From Pseudalkalibacillus salsuginis (GTDB taxonomy: Bacteria > Bacillota > Bacilli > Bacillales > Fictibacillaceae), in contig NZ_JAKJHW010000002.1 in assembly GCF_021646685.1 (NCBI RefSeq), positions 558,001 to 622,000 on the forward strand: 64,000 bases of DNA, in the 5' to 3' direction. Numbering within the stretch: position 1 is the stretch's first letter; the number at the start of each line of letters is the position of its first letter. The notes beneath the pieces are model-generated. The model searched no databases and had not been told where the DNA came from. It saw nothing but the letters and a program-made list of their open reading frames with translations. Shown one piece after another: positions 35,598 to 44,261 of the stretch. A program made the position numbers and the translations under genes.

Positions 35598-36117
35598 AAC
35601 CCGCCAAAACCTCCGGCTAAGGGTAGTTGCTGATTCCTATGGGACACTGGTTGATACATATTACATACCTCCAGGTGCAAGTATATAGGCTCTACTCATG
35701 ATATCCTTCCATTTGAATTCGACGAAATATCGGATAAACCCTTTTGGGCTTTTGATTATTCAGCAAACCCCTAATAGCATGTCGTTGGTTTAAATCAAAG
35801 TTTAAATTCAGCAATAGCCCTCGATTATGGTGTAAAGATGAAATAATTAACCCATTGTAAAAGAAAGAAATAAAGAAAAGATAAATGCTAAAATTAAATC
35901 GTGTATAATTATTGTTTTACAATCCTAGCGGTAATAAAAAAGATAAAAAAATAGCTTAAAAGTGTTAGTTCCATATAAATCTCCTAAAAATTTTATATAT
36001 ATTTGGAAACTTCTTATTAAATAAATGCGCCCGACTGCTGAAGATATGCTCGCATTTAAAACCCATGGAATCATCTAAATTAGACGTTCAATGGTTTTGA
36101 TGAAGTGTGTTTGAACT
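35598..36117. other. Intergenic, one dispersed repeat
   Basis: No supported gene. A clear repeat copy lies at about 36011-36045, ending GCGCCCGACTGCTGAAGAT. Confidence 0.5.
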
Positions 36118-36285
36118 TTATACTTTAGCTGCCCAAATTTCTATTTCAATTTTTATCTCAGGCAAACCTAACTCAGCAATATATACAATCGTCATTGCTG
36201 GATAATCATGGCTAAATAATTGTTCCCACTTTGAATATAAGAATTCTCAATCAATTTTCTCAGTAAGTTCAACATGCTCTGTCTA
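36118..36285 (-). pseudogene. RidA (YjgF/UK114) C-terminal fragment
   Basis: Reads EFLYSKWEQLFSHDYPAMTI, VYIAELGLPEIKIEIEIWAA, KV-stop, with a stop before EFLY. This is the C-terminal half of an imine deaminase of the RidA family. An N-terminal RidA half on the same strand lies about 11 kb away (47593-47864), possibly the other part of one gene. Confidence 0.65.
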
Positions 36286-36293
36286 ATCCGTTC

Positions 36294-36326
36294 ATCGTTT
36301 AATGGAATACTATTCCATTAAACGAT
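36294..36326 (+). terminator. Perfect 16-bp palindrome with T-run
   Basis: Arms ATCGTTTAATGGAATA and TATTCCATTAAACGAT around one base, followed by TTGTTTTATTTTTT on the plus strand. Works as a terminator; the GTTTAATGGAATA arm also resembles the outer part of the dispersed repeat family. Confidence 0.6.
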
Positions 36327-36424
36327 TTGTTTTATTTTTTGCAAGGATCAAGTTATAGTCGTTTTTTTGCTTTCATTCTTATCGATCATATTACCGACTT
36401 CTTTCCTCCACGATTCTGATTTTT

Positions 36425-36601
36425 GACGTAGTAAATAGAGAAAATCCTGTAGAGCAGGGGAAAGCCATTTCTAAGTTATTCAACTATCAACCTATAGATA
36501 TGATCTATGAAGATCTTCTTTCTTCTGCTGATCCAATCGCTATATTTGTTGGTTTTTTTGTTATGGCGGCTTTCTTTTTTTACATTACAAAAAAGAAATA
36601 G
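36425..36601 (+). pseudogene. C-terminal piece of a membrane protein
   Basis: Open reading DVVNRENPVEQGKAISKLFN, YQPIDMIYEDLLSSADPIAI, then a hydrophobic helix FVGFFVMAAFFFYITKKK-stop. No start codon or ribosome site is visible and the frame is closed by a stop upstream; it looks like the tail of a lost gene. Source not recognised. Confidence 0.35.
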
Positions 36602-36862
36602 ATAATAGTCTTTGTTGATGTACACACTCTTACTAATCGTCTGTACCATTCGCCTTTGTATCTTCCAAAAACGGGGTATTACCTCCTAATTTCACATCTA
36701 TTTGATACATATTGGGGGGCTTTGCCTGTATGCCGGGATTACAAGAAAAGCAAAGCAACACCAGCTACCAAAAAAGTAATCGTTGTTGCAATCGTGTATT
36801 TTTGTTGAGTTTTATTCATTTTATGATACAAATAAACAAACATCTCCTTCACCTCCTTTCTT

Positions 36863-37069
36863 TTAGTCCAAATCACTGTCCTCAAAGATAAATAATTCTT
36901 CAATACTTACATGAAATTGACGAGCTATTTTAGTGGCGAGCTTTAAGGATGGGTTATATTCTCCTTTTTCCAGAAAGCTGATTGTTTCTCTTCTTACTCC
37001 GACTTCTTTTGCAAGTTCTAGTTGAGTCATATTGTTTTTGGCTCTGTATTCCTTGATTTTCGTTTTCAT
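36863..37069 (-). CDS. Small XRE-type regulator
   Basis: 68 residues, essentially one helix-turn-helix: [40 protein letters not shown]. It follows the DUF2178-like gene directly (start codon next to the stop), so the two are translated together. Such pairs of a tiny XRE protein and a small membrane protein are common in Firmicutes; the regulator may bind the direct repeats upstream. Confidence 0.88.
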   Translation of the reverse strand: MKTKIKEYRAKNNMTQLELAKEVGVRRETISFLEKGEYNPSLKLATKIARQFHVSIEELFIFEDSDLD

Positions 37070-37465
37070 TCATTCGAAGCCTCTCTTATTCTTTGTAAAA
37101 AGCCAAGACACGAATAAAGACAAAACCATCCCTAATATCCCCAAAATTAAGGTGTCGTCTTTATCCAAGTATTTTTGGAAAGCGAGTAAAGCAATCCATA
37201 TATATAAGGAGAAGAAGTATGCCCTACCAGCTGAATAATATTTCACCTTTTTGGATCGTTCATCATTAGAGGGTAATCCATGTTTGAATTCAGGGAATAA
37301 TTTTTTCAATATCATTGAAATATAACCAACAAAGCTAATTAAGCCGATTAACAATAAAGCTGCGGAAAAATAATCATTAGCCCCCAGTAAATTGAAAGTT
37401 TGAAGAAGCATACCTAACACAATACCTAATGAAATAACCGTTAAAACGATATATTTAACTTTCAA
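37070..37465 (-). CDS. DUF2178-like small membrane protein
   Basis: 131 residues with four helices and a central DERSKKVKYYSAGRAYFFSL segment typical of membrane partners of small XRE regulators. Ribosome site GGAGGG. First gene of the two-gene unit. Function unknown; may sequester or sense for the regulator (inference). Confidence 0.75.
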   Translation of the reverse strand: MKVKYIVLTVISLGIVLGMLLQTFNLLGANDYFSAALLLIGLISFVGYISMILKKLFPEFKHGLPSNDERSKKVKYYSAGRAYFFSLYIWIALLAFQKYLDKDDTLILGILGMVLSLFVSWLFTKNKRGFE

Positions 37466-37486
37466 AGAAAGCCCTCCTAACGTTAG

Positions 37487-37522
37487 AAATATATAACATT
37501 ACGTTATAAATATATAACATTT
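37487..37522 (-). promoter_or_regulatory. Direct repeats upstream of the XRE unit
   Basis: AAATATATAACATT occurs twice, 21 bp apart (about two helical turns). Placed where a promoter/operator is expected; candidate autoregulation site of the small XRE protein. Confidence 0.5.
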
Positions 37523-37833
37523 TAATTTTTAAGTCAATGGGCTTTCCATTTATTTTTTCCATTTCCCCGAAAGGTGGAGTGTCAGCTAAATGCGGATTTA
37601 CAACGTTAAGGAAAATATAAAAAAGACTAATCTCTCGGTATTGTAAGCAAGAAACTAGGCTTTGTTTACTTCCTAAAAGTGCCCCTTTGTGGAAGATCTT
37701 TTATCTTAAATTAAAGGAAAGTGTCTCTTTTACTTTTTAAGGGCCATTTAGTTGAAGAACTTATGTTTTAATAAGAGGTTTTCGTGAAAAAAAGGCGAAG
37801 GTATGTAAGTAACTTGACTCTTGCAGATTTTGG

Positions 37834-38094
37834 CTAGATTCTATAGACATAAAAGATGATCTGTCCAAGATGTTCTTTTCGTATTCTTCGGACCACTTCA
37901 CCAATTGTGAGGGACTTTTCTCTTTCCCAGTCCTTTCGTTGGCACTCCAGATAATTGTACGCTAAAAACTGAATACACCAGAAACGCTCAATATGGGTCA
38001 TAATTGGAGAGCTAATCCCAGCCGATCGATCGGAAATGTCCAAAGTATCCTCATTGATCATGAAAAAGTCTGTTCTATGGCGTAGCAGATTCAA
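37834..38094 (-). pseudogene. IS4-type transposase C-terminal fragment
   Basis: Reads THIERFWCIQFLAYNYLECQ, RKDWEREKSLTIGEVVRRIR and KEHLGQIIFYVYR. The TIGEVxRRIRKE tail is typical for DDE transposases of the IS4 superfamily. The catalytic part is missing. No terminal repeats seen. Confidence 0.6.
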
Positions 38095-38203
38095 GACGTG
38101 ATGGAGCAGCTATCTGGATTAATAGTAACCATCGATCAACACAAAATGGCTCACAATTAAGGTAATACCAAAAAAGTGAAATTTTTTTAAAGGAGGAAGA
38201 GTT

Positions 38204-39598
38204 ATGTCCATTTTCAAGAAAGTCACTGCAACGAGTTTGGCAGCATTTATGTTCGTGAGCGGTCCGGCAGCTCTGGCCTGTTTTGACGGTTACGGTCAAC
38301 AACACATCATGGAAGCCAATGAGGAGGATTTCGGCGGTGTTGCCAAGATTGAAGGCAGTAAAAACTTTCAGCACTTACGAGAGTCAGCGGCCGTGCCTTT
38401 GAAAGAATTGAAAGGTGAACATGTCAGAACAGCCGATGTGTTCGCTCATAAGGGATATGCTTATCTGGGTACACATCGCGGACAAATGACAAATGAAGGT
38501 GTACGCATATTTGATATGAAAGATCCGGAAAATCCACAAGAAATAGCCGTCATGGCCAATGACATTCCGGGAACATGGCAGGAAAAAGTTAAAGTCAAAA
38601 GTGTCAGTACTCCTTATTTTAAAGGAGATATCGCTGCAATCAGTGTTCAAAAAATGGATGAAGAACGGTATGGGTATACGGGAGATACAGTAGAATCCGG
38701 CGGTGTGGTACTCTATGATGTCACCGATCCGTATTCCCCCGAACGTCTTGGCTTCTGGAAAACACCGCCTGAGTTACCGACAGGTACACATGAATTCGCT
38801 CTCGTACAGCAAGGTAACAATGTATACATTTTGGCTACGAACTATCAGGCTCACCGCTATCAGGATCGCGGCGTCGACGTTCATGATTTCTCTATAGTAG
38901 ATATTACCGATCCCACCAGCCCACAAGAAATTGCCAACTGGGATCCGACTGAAGTCGGGGACGGATTTAACGGAGACTTTCATTATGAGGATGAAGAAGG
39001 TGCTCAACGCACGGTCTTCCTGCATAGTGTTATAGTTGACCAGGCCGGAAATTACGCTTACTTGTCGTATTGGGATTTTGGGACGGTGATCCTGGACATC
39101 CGCGATCCCGAAAATCCGGAGTTCGTCGGACGAACAAAATTTGAGCGTCACGTTCAAGGTGCAGCTCATTCTGCCGCACTGGCCAAGGGAGGAAATTATC
39201 TAATTGAAACAAGAGAAGTGTTTAATCCTGACCCTATAGACCCCGAGTTTGAAAGAGGTTGGGGATATGTACGCATATATGACATCAAAAATCCAACTGA
39301 GCCCCAGTTGGTCAGCAAATTCAGAACGACCAATTCTCAGGCACAGATCAAGCGGGGTGAACGAGAACCGGGAACATTTACCGTACATGATCCGAAAGTT
39401 AGGGGCAATACTCTTTATTTGTCACATTACTCTGATGGTGTACGCATGGTAGATATTACGGATATAGGAAATCCCGTGGAAGTAGGATCTTATGTTTCTG
39501 AAGGGGCTCTCGTCTGGGGAGTGTATGTGGATAGAAACTATATTTTAGCATCAGACATGGGCCAAGGCCTGAAAGTGCTACAAAACAAAGGAAACTAA
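38204..39598 (+). CDS. Secreted LVIVD-repeat beta-propeller protein
   Basis: 464 residues. Signal peptide about 1-25 (KKVTATSLAAFMFVSGPAAL, then ACF). The rest is a chain of LVIVD-type strands such as GVRIFDMKDPENPQEIA, VVLYDVTDPYSPERLG, FSIVDITDPTSPQEIANW, VILDIRDPENPEFVG and VRMVDITDIGNPVEVGSY, forming a propeller. Function unknown; similar proteins sit on the cell surface. Ribosome site AAAGGAGG. Its base composition is richer in G+C than the flanking genes, hinting at separate origin. Confidence 0.85.
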   Translation: MSIFKKVTATSLAAFMFVSGPAALACFDGYGQQHIMEANEEDFGGVAKIEGSKNFQHLRESAAVPLKELKGEHVRTADVFAHKGYAYLGTHRGQMTNEGVRIFDMKDPENPQEIAVMANDIPGTWQEKVKVKSVSTPYFKGDIAAISVQKMDEERYGYTGDTVESGGVVLYDVTDPYSPERLGFWKTPPELPTGTHEFALVQQGNNVYILATNYQAHRYQDRGVDVHDFSIVDITDPTSPQEIANWDPTEVGDGFNGDFHYEDEEGAQRTVFLHSVIVDQAGNYAYLSYWDFGTVILDIRDPENPEFVGRTKFERHVQGAAHSAALAKGGNYLIETREVFNPDPIDPEFERGWGYVRIYDIKNPTEPQLVSKFRTTNSQAQIKRGEREPGTFTVHDPKVRGNTLYLSHYSDGVRMVDITDIGNPVEVGSYVSEGALVWGVYVDRNYILASDMGQGLKVLQNKGN

Positions 39599-39748
39599 AT
39601 ATCAGGAGTAAAAAATCGTACGGGTAATCGACCTGTCTTCCTTGAGATGAAGGAGACAGGTGTGGCTTTGAAAGAAAGTTGTACTTTATAAAAAAGATGT
39701 ACCGTTTTGAAGTTATCAAGACCTAAATCGTAAAAAGTCATAAAAAAT

Positions 39749-39792
39749 AAGGAGTGAAACATATTAGTCATGCATAATATGTTTCACTCCTT
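39749..39792. terminator. Strong bidirectional terminator
   Basis: Perfect 18-bp stem, arms AAGGAGTGAAACATATTA and TAATATGTTTCACTCCTT, with an 8-nt loop that is itself partly self-complementary. Lies between the convergent LVIVD and GNAT genes. Confidence 0.82.
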
Positions 39793-39798
39793 TACTTT

Positions 39799-39831
39799 TT
39801 GTTCAACAATCGCGCCCTTTAACGGAAGAAC
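39799..39831. repeat. Dispersed GCGCCC repeat
   Basis: TTGTTCAACAATCG, core CGCCC, TTTAACGGAAGAAC. A second, weaker copy follows at about 39857-39886. Confidence 0.65.
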
Positions 39832-39885
39832 GCTCTTGAACTTACATATTGAAAATATATTCCAGAAAAGCCCCCGATTGTTTAA

Positions 39886-40407
39886 CTATGACAATGCTTT
39901 ATTGGACCATATATAATTTGTAAATTTTAAATTCTGACCATTCATTTCAAATTCCTCATCATTTGATGCCGTTTGCTTAAATCCGTTTCCCTCTAATACT
40001 TTTTGGGATGCTATGTTATTGGTTGTTGTTTTTGCCTTGATATGTTTTATACCTTGCTCTATTGCTGTTTCTAATAACAATTTCAATGCTTTTTTAGCAA
40101 CCCCCTTTCCAGTATGGTGTTGTCCTACTCTATAGCCTAGATAACCGAATTTTTGAGTTTCATCAATATCAATTAAATTAATCCTTCCAAGAATAGATCC
40201 ATTTTCATCTTTAATTAAATAGAAATATGAAATTCCTTCAGCTTGCTCTTTAAGTAAGCTTTCATGCCTAATCCTAAAAATCCCGGGCTTATAATAATCA
40301 TCACCACGAGTAGGTACCATTTTTTCAAAAAAAGCTCTGTTTTCAAGTTCAAACTTATACAAAGCTTTCGCATCTGTACCATTTAATTTTTCAATTAATA
40401 TATCCAT
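39886..40407 (-). CDS. GNAT acetyltransferase (RimJ/RimL type)
   Basis: 173 residues. YFYLIKDENGSILGRINLID, then GYLGYRVGQHHTGKGVAKKA, the acetyl-CoA-binding loop, and NIASQKVLEGNGFKQT at the C terminus. Typical of protein-alanine or small-molecule N-acetyltransferases; substrate unknown. Single gene. Confidence 0.88.
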   Translation of the reverse strand: MDILIEKLNGTDAKALYKFELENRAFFEKMVPTRGDDYYKPGIFRIRHESLLKEQAEGISYFYLIKDENGSILGRINLIDIDETQKFGYLGYRVGQHHTGKGVAKKALKLLLETAIEQGIKHIKAKTTTNNIASQKVLEGNGFKQTASNDEEFEMNGQNLKFTNYIWSNKALS

Positions 40408-40543
40408 GTATAATATCCACCAATCAATTTTAATGTTTACACTAATTCTTCGCTTACAACTAAACGTCTACTTTACTTGAGGTTCTCTTACTACACAAAA
40501 TGGCCCGATTGTTGAAGATCGTTTTTAGACTGATCTACAATAG

Positions 40544-40577
40544 CTTTATTGCAGAAAAGCCCCCTTTAACTGAAGAT
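40544..40577. repeat. Dispersed GCGCCC repeat
   Basis: CTTTATTGCAGAAAAG, core CCCCC, TTTAACTGAAGAT. Another copy lies 50 bp upstream (about 40490-40520), so two copies sit in tandem next to the split gene. Confidence 0.65.
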
Positions 40578-40583
40578 GACTAT

Positions 40584-40705
40584 CTAAATTGGTTGGGATC
40601 TTTCTCTCTCACTATTGGTCCGTTATGAGAAAAACTCCATTCAATCATACGGTCGGTTATTCTGTCATATAGATCATCTTCCAGATATGGTTTTAAATGA
40701 CAATA
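40584..40705 (-). pseudogene. C-terminal half of a split conserved gene
   Basis: Minus-strand reading KPYLEDDLYDRITDRMIEWS, FSHNGPIVREKDPNQFR-stop. From memory EDDLYDxIADRxxEW closes a conserved Bacillus protein whose N-terminal half lies 60 bp away on the opposite strand. See the matching fragment. Confidence 0.55.
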
Positions 40706-40764
40706 GCACTTTTAATAAAGCAGTGTACAAGAAATAAAAGCAGATATTGACAGATTATATAATT

Positions 40765-40940
40765 ATGAAGAACAAAACAATTTGGAAAAAGTATGTACCT
40801 AAGAATGGTCAAGCAGATACGGTTGAAGGTGAGCTGCTCAGAGCAATCGAAAAACTTAGGTATGAAGCACAAAACAACGGAAATGGTAACTGGGATGAGG
40901 GCTTTGAGCGATTTTGTACTTATCTTTGGGAAACCGTTGT
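40765..40940 (+). pseudogene. N-terminal half of a split conserved gene
   Basis: Plus-strand reading MKNKTIWKKYVPKNGQADTV, EGELLRAIEKLRYEAQNNGN, GNWDEGFERFCTYLWET, then unrelated sequence. This is the N-terminal half of a conserved Bacillus protein of unknown function. Its C-terminal half lies inverted just upstream, which fits a local inversion that broke the gene. Confidence 0.6.
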
Positions 40941-40999
40941 ACTGATAAATGCTTTTGTGCTTTTTCTATTTCCTCATCACTAGCCTTTGGGCCTCTTTC

Positions 41000-41113
41000 T
41001 AAATAACCAGGGCCATTCAACAAGAAAGTCATAGCTCCTGAATGACCAATTGTAATTTGTTCCCATGAGTATCCATTTATCAATCTTGCTAAGCTTTGTG
41101 GAAATTCTTTCAT
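41000..41113 (-). pseudogene. Aminoglycoside phosphotransferase (APH(3')-like) N-terminal fragment
   Basis: Reads MKEFPQSLARLINGYSWEQI, TIGHSGAMTFLLNGPGYL, resembling the first 40 residues of APH(3')-family kinases, with a good AGGTGAC ribosome site. Downstream the frame runs into unrelated sequence (RGPKASDEEIEKAQKHL). The catalytic HGD and DxG motifs are absent, so it is not functional. Confidence 0.5.
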
Positions 41114-41428
41114 TTATGTCACCTACTTTCACAGACCTACTTTTTATATTTAATTATTTCTTCGCATAATTTTGCTATCCCTTCTTCAACTGAACCCCAT
41201 TAGAATAAGCCTTACTCCATTAAATGGCCCTATTCATTAAGAAAGAGCGCAATTCTTATTCCAGAAATTTTGACGGACGCTCTCCGATGGATTCCACCTT
41301 GGATTATGGATTTCTGCGATATTCTAAGGTTTTAGAAGGATTTTCCTTTATATAAAAGAACTTATATAATAAGCATTAGACACAGATGTTAAATACTTAA
41401 AGACTAGAACAAGAAAAGGAGTGAGAAC
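41114..41428. other. Intergenic, one dispersed repeat
   Basis: A repeat copy at about 41212-41246; otherwise nothing supported. A short AT-rich promoter region precedes the next gene. Confidence 0.5.
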
Positions 41429-41716
41429 ATGAAACGTTGGTGGCTTGTCATTTTTCTCGGTGTTATCAGCTCCGCGGCACTATTAAAGTTCTTTGATCTG
41501 AAACAGCAAGCGGCTGTTGAAGGGTCGGGGACAGGATATGGTATTGGAATCTCATTTTTGCTGATTGAGATTAATGATCGGGTACCTGCCAAGGAAATCA
41601 TGAATTACGCACAAGGTTTTCTAACCTTCGGACTCATTTTATTGGGAACCGCCATATTGTTAGCCGTAATTAGAGTGCGTCAGTCCAAAATAAATGACAC
41701 TTCTCAGTCTTCTTAA
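41429..41716 (+). CDS. Small membrane protein, unknown
   Basis: 95 residues with two helices (WWLVIFLGVISSAALLKF and LTFGLILLGTAILLAVI) and a short loop with a GSGTGYGIG segment. AAAAGGAGTGAG precedes the ATG. No family recognised. Stands alone between decayed segments. Confidence 0.65.
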   Translation: MKRWWLVIFLGVISSAALLKFFDLKQQAAVEGSGTGYGIGISFLLIEINDRVPAKEIMNYAQGFLTFGLILLGTAILLAVIRVRQSKINDTSQSS

Positions 41717-42132
41717 CAAAATGACAAACGGCGCAGGGGCTTTGTCTTAAAGAGGAACTTAGCGTTGTTTGCTTTACACGAGAGGCTAGCGTAGGATGTT
41801 TTTTAATTGCTGGCGCCAACCCTAATCAATCACCTTATTTCGTTTATCCTGCTTCTTTAGCTTAAGAAGAAAAAGAGATCGTCGCAGCAGATCCCCTTTT
41901 TAAAACATAAGCACCCTTTAACCGAACAAGAAAAAACTCTATATTCTCATTAAGATAATTCAACATCAACACATAAAATTGAAATTATGGTCCTGTAAAT
42001 CGATGGTTTTTGTTCTCTTTTTCCTACCTTTATCAAATATAATCGTAATTAGAAATCCTAATAAAATAATTCCTAAAGAATATAAGGGAAAATTTAAACT
42101 AACTTTTCTTGTAATACTGATATCTAATATAT
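41717..42132. other. Intergenic with repeat and membrane-protein relic
   Basis: A dispersed repeat at about 41901-41930. On the minus strand an open stretch without start codon reads IAGIILDILDISITRKVSLN, FPLYSLGIILLGFLITIIFD, KGRKKRTKTIDLQDHN, a membrane protein tail of unknown source. Confidence 0.4.
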
Positions 42133-42234
42133 CTAGGATGATACCAGCGATCCAGATCCTTTGTCAGCGGTTTTAGGTTCTTCTTTCGACCCAGGCGCAT
42201 GCAATACGTACAACGACTCTAATTCCTCGTTCAT
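42133..42234 (-). CDS. Possible 33-residue peptide gene
   Basis: Reads MNEELESLYVLHAPGSKEEP, KTADKGSGSLVSS. The same frame stays open upstream into the end of the lipoprotein gene (KKRLKKVLKLFNNRSDPR), so it may be the tail of a decayed longer gene rather than a peptide. No strong ribosome site. Confidence 0.25.
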   Translation of the reverse strand: MNEELESLYVLHAPGSKEEPKTADKGSGSLVSS

Positions 42235-42275
42235 CCTAGGATCTGATCTGTTGTTGAACAGTTTCAATACCTTTT

Positions 42276-42734
42276 TCAGTCGTTTCTTAGTAAATTTATG
42301 GTCCATGTATGCTCATTCATTTTTTCGAAGGTAATGATGTAGCCGGTTAGATGATAGGATAATATTTTCCCTGATTTGTTGGTTGATTTCCCCATTTTCT
42401 TCTCTATTTCAGATTTTGTTACATTTAGTTCAACTCCGATACGATAAACATGTTTTAGTTCATCTTCTGCAATCACAAATCGTTTGTTATTTTTAACGTA
42501 AACATAAGTCTGAATATCTTCATGATCATGATGTTCGTCCGGTTTTCCCCACTCTTTTTCAACATCTGTCATCGTAATTTTCCTGTCTAATCTTAAAGGT
42601 GTATTAACGATCTTCCCATTTTTTAACTCTTCGATCATTTCTTTGTTTAATGATTGATTTTCTGCCTCTTTCAAGCATGCTGTTAGGATTATCGATAACA
42701 AAATTAAAAATGTAAAAATCATACTTTTCTTCAT
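42276..42734 (-). CDS. Lipoprotein, DUF4309-like
   Basis: 152 residues. Lipobox LSIILTAC, then a domain starting GKIVNTPLRLDRKITMTDVE and KEWGKPDEHHDHEDIQTY, which resembles YjgB/DUF4309 proteins of Bacilli. AAGGGGGAG precedes the chosen ATG; the longer frame has no ribosome site. Probably a cell-envelope protein of unknown role. Confidence 0.75.
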   Translation of the reverse strand: MKKSMIFTFLILLSIILTACLKEAENQSLNKEMIEELKNGKIVNTPLRLDRKITMTDVEKEWGKPDEHHDHEDIQTYVYVKNNKRFVIAEDELKHVYRIGVELNVTKSEIEKKMGKSTNKSGKILSYHLTGYIITFEKMNEHTWTINLLRND

Positions 42735-42824
42735 ATAACACTCCCCCTTATTTTTGAAAAACAAGCAGGAGAATTTCTCCAGCTCTAATTTTTTGCTTCA
42801 CATAAAATCACCCCCAAATCGTAA

Positions 42825-43036
42825 TTACGGTTGTAATTTTCGAAGTACCCCATACTGCTGATCATTGTTACCTTGCTGTATCGAAAGGACTTCCTTATTT
42901 TTAATCCAGTGATCAAGAGATTCTTTTCTGAATAAGATACGCTTCCCAGCTTTTACGTGTGGTATCTCTTTACGCTTTGCCATTTCTAGCACAAGCCAGT
43001 AAGATACTCCGAGGTGATCATTTATTTCAATCTTAA
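42825..43036 (-). pseudogene. Excisionase/AlpA-type helix-turn-helix gene, start lost
   Basis: Reads INDHLGVSYWLVLEMAKRKE, IPHVKAGKRILFRKESLDHW, IKNKEVLSIQQGNND and ends RKLQP-stop. This is a clear excisionase-family DNA-binding domain, but the first helix and start codon are missing. It follows another broken gene with which it may have formed a pair on a mobile element. Confidence 0.65.
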
Positions 43037-43293
43037 CTCACATAATGATTTAGATGATTCGACCCAATCAAGTTTAGGTAGTTCATCAAATGAGGGGATA
43101 CTTTTTGGCATTGAATTAAATATACAAAATTCACTCTCAATATTTATGTAGATTTGTCCTTTAATTCGATTTGAATTATTTTCGCTTTCAGAAAGGAGTA
43201 ACTTTATCCATAAAAATTAATCCCTTCAATCTTTGCACCATTACATAAAAAATTTAGATCATTTAAAGCAGCCGTTTTCTCTTCTTTATCCAT
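43022..43293 (-). pseudogene. Multiply disrupted small gene, unknown
   Basis: Starts MDKEEKTAALNDLNFLCNGA, KIEGINFYG-stop, with GGAGGT upstream; continues SYSFLKAKIIQIELKDKST-stop, then one frame over NIESEFCIFNSMPKSIPSFD, ELPKLDWVESSKSLCELRLK-stop. At least two inactivating changes. Ends where the excisionase-like relic begins. Confidence 0.55.
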
Positions 43294-43442
43294 CGAGTGA
43301 CCTCCACATCAAAACTAATAAAAACTCCTTATTAAAGTTTTATATCCTTATTTTACTAACCTGCCACGTTTGTTCAAAAAGAAAAAGCCGCCTAGGATGG
43401 CAGCTGGATCTTAAAGTAACGCACCCTTTAGTTGAAGAAGTT

Positions 43443-43626
43443 TCACGTCTGATTGTAGGTATTTAAATCCTTCCAACCCTCAAAAGTGTTTCTAAAATTA
43501 TTAGATAAAACATTATCTTTGCTAAGAAGGTTTTTGCCTGTAATCCAGTAGTTATTAAGACGGTCATCATTATCTTCAAAGACTCGATAATCTTTAAAAT
43601 AATCAAGGTATTTTTCAGCCAAACCT
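43443..43626 (-). pseudogene. Hydrophilic protein tail, unknown
   Basis: Reading LAEKYLDYFKDYRVFEDNDD, RLNNYWITGKNLLSKDNVLS, NNFRNTFEGWKDLNTYNQT-stop has protein-like composition, unlike the competing longer frame on the same strand. A stop precedes it and no good start is seen; probably a C-terminal fragment. Confidence 0.35.
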
Positions 43627-43759
43627 GTTCAGTGCGTGGATGTTCAGACAAGACAAATCGGCAAAAAGCAATATTCCGCTGTCTAGAATGGGAAGCTCTC
43701 CATTTCAATGGAGAGAGGATGTCACTGGGTCGTAACTGCCCAACTGCCAAGCCGGGCAA

Positions 43760-44173
43760 TTACCCGTAATACCCGTGACCCGCTTCACCTGTGAACCTTG
43801 CGATGTACCAGTGGTTTCCGAAAGGATCCCTCACTCCCCCACTTCGTTCTCCATAAGGCATGTCTGCTGGTTCAAAAAGGGATATTGCCCCTTCATTCAA
43901 AGCTCGTTGATAACAACGGTCCGGATCACCTACAAAGACATGAAGCGTATTTTGCCTCGGTGGATATGCTTCGTTCCCATCGGACACTTCTACAACCGTA
44001 TTGCCAATCCGCACTTCAGCATGTATTACAAGATCGTTCTCATTCACGGATCGATTCAAAATGTCCGCTCCAAAAACCTCACTCATAAACTGAATCATCT
44101 TGTCTGCATTTTCTACAGTAAAGTGCGGTGTTACCGTTTGATAGCCTTGCGGTGCATACCCCATATTCTCCAT
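43760..44173 (-). CDS. VOC-family protein (PhnB/glyoxalase type)
   Basis: 137 residues. TVTPHFTVENADKMIQFMSE, ENDLVIHAEVRIGNTVVEVS, GERSGGVRDPFGNHWYIAR; the layout is the PhnB-like vicinal-oxygen-chelate fold. Could bind or modify a small molecule such as an antibiotic; no specific activity can be read. Downstream of, and on the same strand as, an AraC regulator. Confidence 0.87.
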   Translation of the reverse strand: MENMGYAPQGYQTVTPHFTVENADKMIQFMSEVFGADILNRSVNENDLVIHAEVRIGNTVVEVSDGNEAYPPRQNTLHVFVGDPDRCYQRALNEGAISLFEPADMPYGERSGGVRDPFGNHWYIARFTGEAGHGYYG

Positions 44174-44261
44174 ACTGATTATTCCTCCATTCGTTCCAAA
44201 ATCTAAACTTTCGATTTCATACTAGCCTACATTCCACGTTGCGTATTGTAATTTTTTTACG

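Noticed and set aside
41979..42176. 65-codon plus-strand frame
   Set aside because: Opposite to a membrane-protein relic on the minus strand; no ribosome site.
43463..43759. 98-codon minus-strand frame
   Set aside because: A different frame of the same strand has much more protein-like composition; this one has no ribosome site.
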